16,371 bases of DNA from Baffinella frigidus. Taxonomy: Eukaryota; Cryptophyceae; Cryptomonadales; Baffinellaceae. The translations under genes and the position numbers were made by a program. Where the stretch lies: positions 34,188-50,558 of the forward strand of contig MU646407.1 of NCBI GenBank assembly GCA_026770585.1, read 5' to 3'. This document shows, in pieces, positions 1 to 7,319 of this stretch (position 1 is the first letter of the stretch; each line of letters begins with the position of its first letter). Below the pieces are notes generated by a model, which saw only the letters and a list, made by a program, of their open reading frames with translations, was not told the DNA's origin and ran no database searches.

Positions 1-310
1 AACAATGAATCCCAAACCTCTCAGTTCCTGAACACTCAACCCTAAACAATGAATCCCAAACCTCTCAGTTCCTGAACACTCAACCCTCAACAATGAATCC
101 CAAACCTCTCAGTTCCTGAACACTCAACCCTAAACAATGAATCTCAAACCTCTCAGTTCCTGAACCCTCAACCCTAAACAATGAATCCTAAATCTCTCAT
201 TTCGTGAACACTCAACCCTAAACAATAAATTTTAAATCTCTCAGTTCCTGAACCCTCAACCCCAAACAACGAATTCTAAATCTCTCAGTTCCTGAACCCT
301 CAACCCTAAA
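1..310. repeat. 44-bp tandem satellite
   Basis: Seven consecutive units are visible, with the word CAATGAAT (or a variant) starting at 3, 47, 91, 135, 179, 223 and 267, a constant 44-bp period. Units 1-4 are nearly identical; units 5-7 carry more changes, and the array grades into CCCTAAA-like DNA by about 300-365. The array runs off the left edge, so its full length is unknown. Each unit ends in ACCCTAAAC or a variant, so the satellite may have grown out of telomere-like DNA. No coding potential is seen. Confidence 0.95.
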
Positions 311-450
311 CCCTAGACCATCAACTCTCAACCCTCAACCCTGCACCCTAAACTCTAAACCCTTTACCGTCCTAGCTTGCCCTAGGCAGGCCTGTCTTAG
401 ACCTCTATCCCGAGGCGGGCGCATCCAATCTTGCCCCGAGACGGGCCCGT

Positions 451-649
451 TCTACCACTCGAGGCGAATCGTGGCCTTCAATAAAACTTACAAGTGGCTG
501 CGCAAAACCTCATTCGGAGGATTGGTATGGGAATTGGTCACGTTACGCACGGAATTCCGTACGCAACGTGACCATTTACCATACAAATCCTGGACTCGAG
601 CATCAAACCAACATTTTTTAAGAGGCCACGGCCAGCCTCGAGTGGTAGA
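451..649. mobile_element. Foldback (MITE-like) element with central palindrome
   Basis: The ends are inverted repeats: TCTACCACTCGAGGC near 451 pairs with its complement near 635-649, and GTGGCCT is matched further in. The centre (about 518-591) is a long imperfect palindrome around GGAATTCC with arms containing TTGGTCACGTT and AACGTGACC. The whole 200 bp could therefore fold on itself. No transposase is present, so this would be a non-autonomous element. The TGGTCACG core recurs in the repeats at 5918 and 8098. Confidence 0.7.
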
Positions 650-855
650 CTCCGTCCTTACCACTTAGCAGCCGCCGGGGACTTCACGGATGCAGTCCAT
701 CTAAACGAGGTTTACTAGAATCTTATCCATTGCCCTGGAACCTAACCGGAATTTCCCTGTGAATTGAAGGCGACAAGGAACTCGGGCGCTGGTGAGTGGC
801 ACGCGCCCTGCGTCTCTCGTGGGACGTGACCCCTGTCACGTTTCTTCCTGAACAG
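650..855 (+). other. Unassigned stretch upstream of the first recognised glycosyltransferase exon
   Basis: I could not place an exon here with confidence. A good-looking donor, GCTG|GTGAGT, lies near 791-793 and could end an upstream exon whose frame I cannot fix. A short hairpin (ACGTGACcccTGTCACGT) follows near 823-842. The first supported acceptor is CCTGAACAG, ending at 855. The missing N-terminus and start codon of the glycosyltransferase may lie here, further upstream, or outside the window. Confidence 0.3.
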
Positions 856-3800
856 GGGGCACGTGCGGCGGTGAACGATTCCGACTGGTCAACCTACGCG
901 CCCAACGCCATCGTGGTCATGCAGGTACCCGTAAACCCCAAGCCCTAAACACTAGTTCCTAACCCTCAGACCATAAACCCGTCAACCCTCATAATCCCTA
1001 AACCCCTAAACCCTAATCCGCCCAACGCTGTCATCGTTCTCCAGGTTTTACCTGTCCCAGTTTTAATAGGTTTGCCGGGTTGTTTTCTCTCTCTCCAAAG
1101 TCGACGGATTTGTACCACGGACCGAGAATGTCAACTTGAGAATAGTCCGTCAGCCCCACCTGCCTCCAACCGTGACCGATTTAGTCAACCGTCGCACGGG
1201 ACTCTTGTTCGCAGGAGACGGTCACCCCTAAAATCGCAGCCCAAAACAGGAGACGTTTCCCGTGCAAGGCAAAGCTGCCTTCTGGGACCCCGTCCGCGAA
1301 AAGTTGACGGATTTGTAGCACGGACCGAGAATGTGAAGTTGAGGATACTGGGTTATGTCGGGGGGTTGTTGGCAGGAGACGTTTCCGGTGGAAGGCAAGG
1401 CAGCCTTCTGGGACCCATTCCGCGCCTACCTCCTGCGCATACAGGTTACACCCCAAACGCCAAAACCCAAAACCCAAAATCAAAATCCCAAACCCCAAAC
1501 CCCAAACCCAAACCCCAAACCCCAACCCCCAAAGCAGGAGCGGGGGCTAGAGGCGCCAACCGTGGTGCTGACCTCGGACGAACGCTATCTAGCGCCACTC
1601 CACTGGGTCCCGCCAACCCCAGACCCTGTCCCCTGTTGCCACCCTGCGATGCTCCTGCGTCAGGGTGTAGGCTTTCGGGGTGTCGCATTTATGGTTTAGG
1701 GTTCCGGGTTCCGGGTTTGGTGTTTAGGGTTCAGGGTTCAAGATTGAGGGGTTAGGGGTAAGGTTTTATGGGGGGGGGGGAGGCCTTCCAGCCCTGTCTC
1801 ACAAACGAGTCGCAGATCGCGTTCGTCCTCTCTCGCTTTCAGCGTGGTTTCTGTTCAGCCAACCTTCTCATTTCGCAGGTTGGGCTCAAGTTGGTCAACT
1901 CTCTTGTCGTTCGCAGGTCCATGCCGTGGCGTTGCTGGTGCGCTCGTGGCATCGCTGCGGTTGACTAAACCGTGCAGGGGTTGTACGTGGACGATGACTA
2001 ATCCCAGCAGGATTTGTACCAAGGCGCTCAAGTTACTCAACTGACCTGAAGGGAGTATTAGTCAACTCGCGTTGGCAGGTCGATGGCGTGGCACTGCTGG
2101 TGCGATCTTGTTGCCATTCGGTGCTGCTCCTGGTTGAGGCTTTTACTGTTTACGGTTTACGGTTTACGGTTTACGGTGCATTGAGTGACATCTCGGCAGG
2201 AAACGCAGCGGAACGACTAACAGTCGTTGGAGCAACTCTCTGATTCGCAGGTTGGACAGAAGTTACTCAACGGCTCTTGTTCGCAGGTGGATGACGTGGC
2301 ACTGGTGGTGCGATCGTGCTGGCATCCAGCACTGCACGCCCGCCCTAACGTCCTCGCCATCCCCTTTGGTCCGAACCCTGAAACCCCTAAAACGTGTAGG
2401 GTTTGGAAGGGTCCGAAATCTGACACCCCAAACCCTACACCCACAACGCCAAACCCCAAACGCTCAACTCCAAACCCTAGACCCTAGACCCTAGACCCCC
2501 GACTCTAGACCCCAGACCCTAGACCCTAGACCCTAGACCCCAGACTCTAGACTCTAGACCCTAGACCCTAGACCCTAGGGTTGAGGGGGTGTGTGTGATC
2601 GTGTTGGCACCCGGCACTGTACGGCTGGCCCAACGTCCTCACCACCCCCTTCGGTCCTATACCAAACCCCACACCCTATACCCTTCAGGGTTGCACTCAA
2701 ACCATAGACTAAACCATGAACCATACACCATGAACCATCAACACGAGACCCTAGACCTTAGGGTTTAGGGTGTTGGTGCGATCGTGCTGGAATCCTGCAC
2801 TCCACTCCACTCCACTCGCCATCCCCTTCGATCCTACTCCCGAAACCTTACCCCCTACACCCTACACTCCACACCCTACACCCTTTGGGGGAGCCCCTAC
2901 ACCCTGAACCCTGAACCCTGGCCCAAATTCCTCTCCATTTTCTTTTGTCCCACTCCCGAAACCTCAAACCCGTCAACTCCAAACTCCAAACACTGGGCAC
3001 TCAGCCCTAACCTATAAACCCCAACACCCAAACCCTAGACGCTGGATCCTAAACCGTAAACGCTACACCCTCAACTCTCAACCTTAAATACCAAACCACA
3101 GACAATACACTCTCAACTCTAAACACTCAACTCTAAACCCGAAAGCCTGAACCCTGAAGCCTGTCGCCAACAGGGTACAAGTCGGGGTTCTATCTCCCTT
3201 CCGAGCGGGCAGCGGGGGTGATGCTGCAAAAGTCTCGAGAGTTGACTTTCGAAGCGGGGGTGATTCTACCAAGAGAAACATCGGGAGGGGGGGCGGGCGA
3301 AACATTGAACCGTGAAGAGAGAGAGAAAGAGAGAGGGGGGGGTCAGGCGACTTGCGGGAAGGGGGGGGGGGTGTGCGCAGGGCGGGGGGGGGCGATGGAG
3401 GAGGAGGAGGGAGGAGGAAGAGAAGGGGGGGGGGGGGGGGAGACGGGAGGGGAGGCGAAGCGCGCGGGAGACAATCAAATCACATTTGATTCGAATCGGA
3501 TCCGGAGGAATCTGTGGAACTTTGTTGGCAACGCAAACTGCTCTCAGGCGCGGATGCGGCTCATTGATGAGGTTCACCCTAAACCCTCAACCCGAGAACC
3601 TGAGCCCTAAACTCTAAGCCCTAAACCCTGAACCCTGAACACCCCCCCTCCCATCCTTCATCATGAGCCCTAAAACCCAACCCCTGACCCCTAGGTGACG
3701 GCCTGAGGAGGGGCGCAGCAGCTAGGCGGGGAGATGCTGCTCACTCCAAACCCTAAACCCCAACCCCCACCCCCTCGGAGCCTAGATGACCAAACCTTCT

Positions 3801-6589
3801 GAACCACAAAGCCAATACCAGGTGCAAGCGCACGGAGGGGCGCACCAGCTAGGGGGGGAGATGCTGCTGACGCACACTTTCGACGATCCCCTGCACGGTC
3901 TCTCGCTCCCCCGCTACAGGTGTGGGGGTTGGGGTTGAGGGGGTAGCGCTTAGGTTTCAGCGTTTAGGCCTCTATCTCCCCCGCTACAGGTTTGCAGTTT
4001 GTGGGTTGGGGGGAGAGGGGTGAGAGGTCAGGGTTTAGGGTTTAGGAGTTTGGGTTCGGGACACCGCCGCCCTGCAGGGACTAATCGATAAACGACACCC
4101 AACCTCTAGCCCACAGCCCCTAGCTCCTAGCCCCTGACCCCTAAACCCGTTTATTGATGAGTCCCTGCAGAGACACGTTCATTGATCAATCAAGAGGCCC
4201 CTTGTTGGAGAATGCCATTCTGGTCTTGTACCTGAGATTCAAGGCCGCGAGGGAGCGCTCCGCGAGAGCACCTGCACCCTACACTCTAACCCTTTGACAC
4301 TCTACATAATGCGGGTTAAACACTGAACCGTCCCCCCCTAGGACCCTACAGTAGGACTAACTCTCACCCTTTGACACTGTACATAATGCGGGGGTGCATT
4401 GAGACACTTGCCGTGACCTCTGCGTCCGATGCAGGGGTCACTAGGGTTGAGGGTGTAGGGTTCATCGGAGAGGCGCTCGCGGCTGTGTGTTAATTGCCTC
4501 ACACACTATCAAACGAATCTGACAGACGGCCGTATTTCTCACTACCAACGTATGCACCATACGGGTCGTCTTACACACTATCAACAGACACCGCTCCGCT
4601 GCCACAGGGCGGTACTGGAACGGAGCGTGTTGACCCTCACGCCAGAGGGGGTGCATTCAGAAAACGTACCGCGCGTCCGATGCAGAGCCTGTGTCTTGCC
4701 AAAGATGCCCGTCGTACACACTGTCAAAGCATCTATCATACGGTCGTCTTACACACTATCCACGGACCTATCATACGGGCCATCTTACACACTATCCACC
4801 AATTCTCGAAACGGGGCGGCCGCGTTGGCATGCAGAAACGCCTCTCCCTCTCTGCAGGGCGGTGCTGGAACGGAGCGTGTTCACCCTCGCGCCAGAGGGG
4901 GTGCACGCAGACACGTACCGCGCGTCGGAGGCGCTGGCTGCTGCCTCGATCCCAATCGTCGCGTGCGATTCCTCCTTCCAGGTGCATCTCTCACTGTCTC
5001 TCTCACTACCACTAGTGCTGTGTGTGCGCGCAGCGATAGTGTGTAGCTCTTCGATAGCACTGCGCGCGCGCGGAGCGATAGTGTTGAGCGCTGGCGTAGG
5101 AGTGAGGGGGCTAGGGACTTGTGGCTAGGGGTGGGGTGCATTCAGAAACATACCGTGCGTGCCAAGCGCGCTGCGATACTGTTGAGCGCTGGCGTAGGTG
5201 TGAGGGGGCTAGGGGCTAGGGGTGAGGGTGTGAGAAGCACGCAGACACGTACCGCGTGTCCGAAGCGTTTGGATGGTGTAGGGTGCAGGGTGCAGGGTGC
5301 AGGGTGCAGGGTGTAGGGCGTGGGGTGTCCAGGGTGTCCAGGGTGTCCAGCCGAAAGTACAGCTGGCTTGATTCCTGTCGTCGCCTACGGTAGATCCTTT
5401 TAGGTGTGCGGTTGACACTTTAGGGTTTGGGGTTACAAAGGGGTTAGGGGTCAGGCGGTTTCGGCTGGTTCAATCACAATCGTCGCGTGTGATTCCTCCT
5501 TCCAGGTGCTCCCCCGGGACGGGGGTTGGGGACTCTGGCATGAGGGTGTGCGGGGTTTGGGGTTTGGGGTTTGGGGTTGGGGGTTTGGGGTTGGGGGTTG
5601 GGGGTTGGGGGTTGGGGAATGGGGGTTCGTGGTTCGCGGTTGCAATTTGGGGCTAATGGTTTGGGTTTTAGGGGTGAGGTGTCGGTGCCCTCTGATGGCG
5701 AATGGTGGCAGGGGCTGTGGGGCGAGGAGCATCCAGTGCCGTGCGTCAACGACTGGACGTGGCGGGACCTCCAGGCTGTTTTTGCCGCAGCAGAACAGGT
5801 ACACACACGCCAATCTCACCGGGGGAATTGTTCACGTACCTTGATTGTTTTGTGGGGCAACGCACATGACTACACACCACACGAGAATGCTATTTAACAC
5901 CGATGTGTAGCCTGGGTGTAGTAACTTGCGTTGGATTGGTCACGTAACAAGGCGAGATTAGTCCAGGCGCGAGGTTGGAAAACTCTGTCCTGGTACAAAT
6001 GTTTACACCCCCACATGTAAATAGGCCTCTCTTGCATTCTCGAGTGGGAAGCCATCCCGTCTGGGCTCGGGATATAATGCGTTTAGACAGAAATTCAGGT
6101 AGACAGGAATTGAGGTACACAACGCAGAAGGGCGTACAGGTCTCTGGGCGCGCGTCCCGCAACGGTTGACTAAATCGGGCGCGTTCTGTACCATGACGAT
6201 ACCAGGGTTTGTACCAGAGGACGCTGAATTCAGTCAACTGCAGGAGGGGCACGCGGCGATGCGGCGGCGTGTTCTGGTCTGGTGGCACGGGTACCTCCTA
6301 AGCCATAAACCCCACACTCCAAACCCTAAACCCTAAACCCTAAACCCTAAACCCTAAACCCTAAACCCTAAACCCTAAACCCTGAACCCTAAAACCGAAA
6401 CCCGAAACTCGGAACCCGAAAACCGGAATCCGAAGCCCGAAACACAAACCCCGAAGCCCGAAACCCTAACCCCTAGGCCCTCAACCCTCAACCCCAAACC
6501 CTAAACCACAAACCAGGTACCTCCGCAACCTCTCCGAAACTGTCGCGAAAGTCGTCCTCTCCCGCGAGGTGCCAACGAGAGGGTCCTGA
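856..6589 (+). CDS. Exostosin/GT47-like glycosyltransferase, multi-exon, 5' end not found
   Basis: Probable sugar transferase of the exostosin-like superfamily, expected to act in the Golgi lumen on glycoproteins or polysaccharides; donor and acceptor sugars cannot be inferred. Ten exons join in one frame with matching phases. In order they encode LTSDE (acidic motif), VVRSCWHP, RPNVLAIPFGYKSGF, LWNFVGNANCSQARM, LSLPRYRAVLERSVFTLAPE, DTYRASEALAAASIPIV and a short C-terminus ending RNLSETVAKVVLSREV. The segment FTLAPEG..DTYR..EAL....IPIV is the classical exostosin donor-binding signature. The PFGYKSGF and W.F.GN motifs are typical of algal exostosin-like proteins as I recall them. No signal anchor is seen because the N-terminus is missing. 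The joined exons give about 371 residues, including a G/E/R-rich insert that may be an unrecognised intron. Nearly every exon has a decayed partial copy beside it. Family assignment is fairly sure, subfamily is not. Confidence 0.7.
1019..1044 (+). repeat. Partial copy of the 3' edge of exon 856-924
   Basis: This intronic stretch repeats the last 26 bases of the exon ending at 924, 120 bp downstream, and is again followed by GT. Read in the exon frame it gives PNAVIVLQ against PNAIVVMQ in the exon, so the amino-acid changes are conservative. Confidence 0.85.
1097..1145 (+). repeat. Dispersed repeat (GGATTTGTACCACG ... CAACTTGAGAATAGT)
   Basis: The same block of about 48 bp recurs at 1301-1345 in the same intron, at about 12128-12172 inside a PRMT1 intron, and at about 15457-15503 downstream of the third gene. 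In the latter two places it lies inside larger elements with CTAGCTCTG-like termini. Both copies in this intron are followed by a CAG|GAGACG acceptor-like site. Confidence 0.8.
1250..1303 (+). repeat. Partial copy of the 5' part of exon 1376-1444
   Basis: The stretch repeats the start of the exon at 1376, 126 bp upstream of it, including a preceding ACAG acceptor. It reads ETFPVQGKAAFWDPVR against ETFPVEGKAAFWDPFR; four of the six differing codons are synonymous. A shorter third copy, GCAG|GAGACG, lies at 1211-1220. Confidence 0.9.
1301..1345 (+). repeat. Second copy of the GGATTTGTA... dispersed repeat
   Basis: It matches 1097-1145 with a few substitutions, about 204 bp downstream, and leads into the real acceptor at 1375. 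The pair shows that the intron itself carries a larger duplicated unit made of this repeat plus the next exon's edge. Confidence 0.75.
1917..1960 (+). repeat. Decayed copy of the 5' edge of exon 2287-2368
   Basis: After a TTCGCAG acceptor, the sequence GTCCATGCCGTGGCGTTGCT resembles the start of the exon at 2287. It translates VHAVALLVRSW against VDDVALVVRSCW. The preceding intron end (TTCGCAGGTTGG... to the acceptor) is duplicated with it. Confidence 0.8.
2079..2127 (+). repeat. Second copy of the 5' edge of exon 2287-2368
   Basis: After a GTTGGCAG acceptor, this copy reads VDGVALLVRSCCH against VDDVALVVRSCWH. It is nearer in sequence to the real exon than the copy at 1917. The series 1917, 2079, 2287 looks like stepwise tandem duplication of intron end plus exon start. 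Confidence 0.85.
2487..2580 (+). repeat. CCCTAGA tandem repeat (telomere-like variant)
   Basis: About thirteen 7-bp units of CCCTAGA and close variants form a near-pure array in the intron after exon 2287-2368. It is a one-base variant of the CCCTAAA repeat found elsewhere in the window. Confidence 0.9.
2596..2653 (+). repeat. Copy of the 3' part of exon 2287-2368
   Basis: The segment repeats the end of the exon at 2368, 285 bp downstream. It reads WPNVLTTPFG against RPNVLAIPFG in the exon frame and is again followed by GTCC, as is the real donor. An upstream in-frame stop shows decay. A further, more degraded copy lies at about 2773-2842, where the donor GT is lost. Confidence 0.8.
3290..3470 (+). 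repeat. Purine-rich G/A low-complexity tract
   Basis: The plus strand here is almost all G and A, with runs of 7-14 G. It lies between the YKSGF-coding and WNFVGN-coding parts of the glycosyltransferase and has no stop in the gene's frame, giving a G/E/R-rich insert. It may be an unrecognised intron or a real linker. The G runs could form quadruplex or triplex structures. Confidence 0.85.
3694..3746 (+). repeat. Copy of the 5' part of exon 3822-3919
   Basis: GGGGCGCAGCAGCTAGGCGG and the following ATGCTGCTCACT match the exon start at 3822, about 128 bp upstream of it. In the exon frame, three of four differing codons are synonymous (GGAQQLGGEMLLT against GGAHQLGGEMLLT). An upstream TGA breaks the copy's first codons. 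Confidence 0.85.
3967..3989 (+). repeat. Copy of the 3' edge of exon 3822-3919 with donor
   Basis: CCTCTATCTCCCCCGCTACA plus G, followed by GT, repeats the exon end at 3919, 70 bp downstream. It is a potential alternative donor-like sequence but lies inside the intron. Confidence 0.8.
4072..4170 (+). mobile_element. Terminal-inverted-repeat intronic element
   Basis: CTGCAGGGACTAATCGATAA at 4072 is matched by its near-perfect complement ending in GAGTCCCTGCAG at 4170, giving 23-bp inverted ends around about 53 bp of CCTAGCCCC-type filler. Both ends carry CTGCAG, which is acceptor-like. It resembles introner-type elements that bring splice sites with them, but here it sits inside an already large intron. 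Confidence 0.6.
4501..4800 (+). repeat. About 36-bp tandem repeat (ACACACTATC)
   Basis: ACACACTATC or ACACACTGTC starts at 4501, 4573, 4716, 4751 and 4787, spacings close to multiples of 36 bp, with shared text such as ATCATACGG and TCTT between. The copy of the next exon's start at 4608 interrupts the array. Confidence 0.75.
4608..4686 (+). repeat. Decayed copy of exon 4858-4981 (5' half) with acceptor
   Basis: After GCCACAG, the sequence repeats the start of exon 4858, about 250 bp upstream of it. It reads AVLERSVLTLTPEGVHSE against AVLERSVFTLAPEGVHAD. A one-base insertion at about 4652 then breaks the frame. It is a relic of the donor-binding exon, not a usable alternative. Confidence 0.9.
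5136..5275 (+). repeat. Two partial copies of the central part of exon 4858-4981
   Basis: Stretches at 5136-5175 and 5231-5275 each match the exon's GTGCACGCAGACACGTACCG region with substitutions. They are separated by a duplicated GTTGAGCGCTGGCGTAGG block that also occurs near 5082. Neither has a continuous frame, so they are fragments in the intron after 4981. Confidence 0.75.
5276..5350 (+). repeat. GGTGCAG / GGTGTCCA minisatellites
   Basis: Four GGTGCAG heptamers with flanking GGTGTAG units are followed by three GGTGTCCA units. The first array is a variant of the 7-bp telomere-like period, here G-rich on the sense strand. Confidence 0.85.
5368..5403 (+). repeat. Older copy of the 3' edge of exon 4858-4981
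   Basis: The 36 bases match the exon's last 36 (4946-4981) with about a dozen changes and read LIPVVAYGRSF followed by a stop, then GT. It is the most diverged of three versions of this edge. Confidence 0.8.
5470..5544 (+). repeat. Copy of exon 4858-4981 end fused to a next-exon-like start
   Basis: Bases 5470-5505 differ from 4946-4981 at only three positions (SITIVACDSSFQ against SIPIVACDSSFQ). They run without a break into codons for VLPRDGGWGLWHE. That string resembles the coding sequence VPSDGEWWQGLWGEE just before EHPVPCVNDW at 5712. The junction that is interrupted by an intron in the gene model is thus continuous here. If the CAG at 5505 is used as acceptor, 5506-5544 could be a real small exon. 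Confidence 0.8.
5541..5625 (+). repeat. GGGTTTGGGG/GGGGTTG low-complexity tract
   Basis: Degenerate 7-bp G-rich repeats related to TTTAGGG fill the interval before the next exon. On the sense strand this is the opposite orientation to the C-rich arrays in most other introns. Confidence 0.85.
5918..6027. repeat. Dispersed repeat, copy A (GTAGTAACTTGCGT ... CATGTAAATAGG)
   Basis: This unit of about 110 bp recurs at 8098-8206 with the same ends. Both contain ATTGGTCACGT near the start and a GG-ACAAAT block near the end. Here it lies in the penultimate intron region of the glycosyltransferase; the other copy is intergenic. The similar minus-strand reading frames in both copies follow from the shared DNA and are not evidence of a gene. 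Confidence 0.8.
6321..6382 (+). repeat. Interstitial CCCTAAA telomere-type array in the last intron
   Basis: About eight perfect CCCTAAA units, then degenerate units (CCCTGAA, CCCGAAA) to about 6515, fill the intron between 6290 and 6517. The array runs almost to the acceptor AAACCAG. It is the purest telomere-type tract in the window and lies within a gene, not at a chromosome end. Confidence 0.97.
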
Positions 6590-6626
6590 GTTCTTATATA
6601 TCGTTTTGTACCGCAGCGTTTTAAAT

Positions 6627-6690
6627 TTGTACCAGAGCGTTTTAGTTGTGTAGTGCGGTCCCGAGGTTACAATGGACTTGTAGCGAGTTT
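6627..6690 (+). repeat. Dispersed repeat (TTGTACCAGAGCG ... GACTTGTAGCGA)
   Basis: The same order of words occurs again at 7095-7160, with CGGTCCCGAGG against CGGCCCCGCGC between them. Both copies precede a coding-like or palindromic unit. No protein is recognised. Confidence 0.7.
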
Positions 6691-6700
6691 GGGTCTGCGC

Positions 6701-6775
6701 ACGGCCTGGTGGCGCGGGTACCTCCGGAACCTCTCCGGAACCGTCGCTCGCGTCGTCCTCTCCCGCGTGGTTTAG
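6701..6775 (+). pseudogene. Intronless duplicate of the last exon junction of the glycosyltransferase
   Basis: This copy reads AWWRGYLRNLSGTVARVVLS and then RVV and a TAG stop. The gene itself encodes WWHGYLRNLSETVAKVVLSRE but is split by an intron after the second base of the glycine codon. Here the two sides are joined directly. At least three of about seven differing codons are synonymous. Lying 112 bp past the gene's stop, it is either a retained duplicate of an intronless ancestor or an alternative 3' end. No acceptor directly precedes it. Confidence 0.8.
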
Positions 6776-6986
6776 GGTTGAGGGTTTAGGTTTTAGGGTT
6801 TAGGTTTTAGGGTTCAGGTTGACTCAGGGCTTAGAAGGCAGCGTTTGGGCTTACAACGGGTTTTAATGAGCAAACCAACCCCAATCCCCCCGCCCCCCCC
6901 CCCACGCCCAAAACCTACACCCTCAACCCTCTTGAAACCCAGCGGGGCCGCGATTTGCCGAGAAGAGCGTTCTCCCCACGATTTGT

Positions 6987-7093
6987 ATATCTTTTTAGTG
7001 GCGAGGAGGCGCATACGCCCTACAGTAGGACCCTAGGACCTGCCTAGGACCTGGCGGGGGTCAATTTTGACCCCCTCGCCACGTAAGGGATAT
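6987..7093. mobile_element. Palindromic ~105-bp element, copy 1
   Basis: End arms AGTGGCGAGG and CCTCGCCACG are complementary. Inside are the palindrome-like blocks CCCTACAGTAGG, CCTAGGACCTGCCTAGG and GGGGGTCAATTTTGACCCCC. Outer ends ATATC... and ...GGGATAT also pair. It is related to copies at 7189, 8519, about 9152 and 11061. Confidence 0.85.
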
Positions 7094-7188
7094 CGTGTTG
7101 TACCAGAGCGTCTTATGTTTGTTCCGCGGCCCCGCGCCTACTGTCGACTTGTAGCGATTTTGCTCCTGTTTACGGATTGGTACGGCTG

Positions 7189-7293
7189 TATCCCGTAAGT
7201 GGCCAGTAGGTGCATACGCCCCACCGTAGGGCCCTAGGACCTGCCTAGGACCTCTTGGCGGTCAAATTTGACCGGCTGGCCACTTAAGGGATA
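7189..7293. mobile_element. Palindromic ~105-bp element, copy 2
   Basis: The 18-bp ends TATCCCGTAAGTGGCCAG and CTGGCCACTTAAGGGATA are complementary with one mismatch. Inside are CCACCGTAGGG, CCTAGGACCTGCCTAGG and CGGTCAAATTTGACCG. The arm bases differ from copy 1 (GGCCAG against GGCGAGG), yet pairing is kept in both. Confidence 0.9.
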
Positions 7294-7319
7294 GCTGGTA
7301 GCGTCTTCGGTGTGTCTTC

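Larger units (their letters stand above)
856..6589 (+). other. Inferred exon map of the glycosyltransferase gene
   Basis: Inferred exons: 856-924, 1376-1444, 1538-1606, 2287-2368, 3174-3571 (interior uncertain), 3822-3919, 4858-4981, 5712-5798, 6244-6290 and 6517-6589 (stop TGA). All introns begin GT and end AG. Phases agree throughout: 0,0,0, then 1 after 2368, 0 after 3571, 2 after 3919, 0 after 4981 and 5798, and 2 after 6290. The exon at 5712 could instead begin upstream near 5672, and a separate short exon at 5506-5544 is possible. The end of the third exon is chosen at TGG|GTCCCG because it alone keeps phase 0 with the next exon. Several duplicate splice sites exist, so alternative splicing cannot be excluded. 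Confidence 0.6.

Noticed and set aside
1072-1755. Long plus-strand frame of 227 codons over two glycosyltransferase exons
   Set aside because: It reads the exons in the wrong frame and is rich in PKPQTPNP from CCAAACCC-type repeat DNA. The correct frame is shown by conserved motifs and synonymous changes in the duplicates.
4171-4270. Open stretch encoding TFIDQSRGPLLENAILVLYL as a possible glycosyltransferase exon
   Set aside because: It has no good donor at its end. The phase-2 end of exon 3822-3919 already joins perfectly to exon 4858 to give the expected LPRYR-AVLERS continuity, so it is probably intronic.
5451-5819. Minus-strand Pro-rich frames (PNPQPQTPNP)
   Set aside because: These are translations of the GGGTTTGGGG repeat tract, not proteins.
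5890-6288. Minus-strand frame resembling one at 7962-8318
   Set aside because: The similarity is explained by the shared dispersed DNA repeat (5918 and 8098); no start context or family motif is present.
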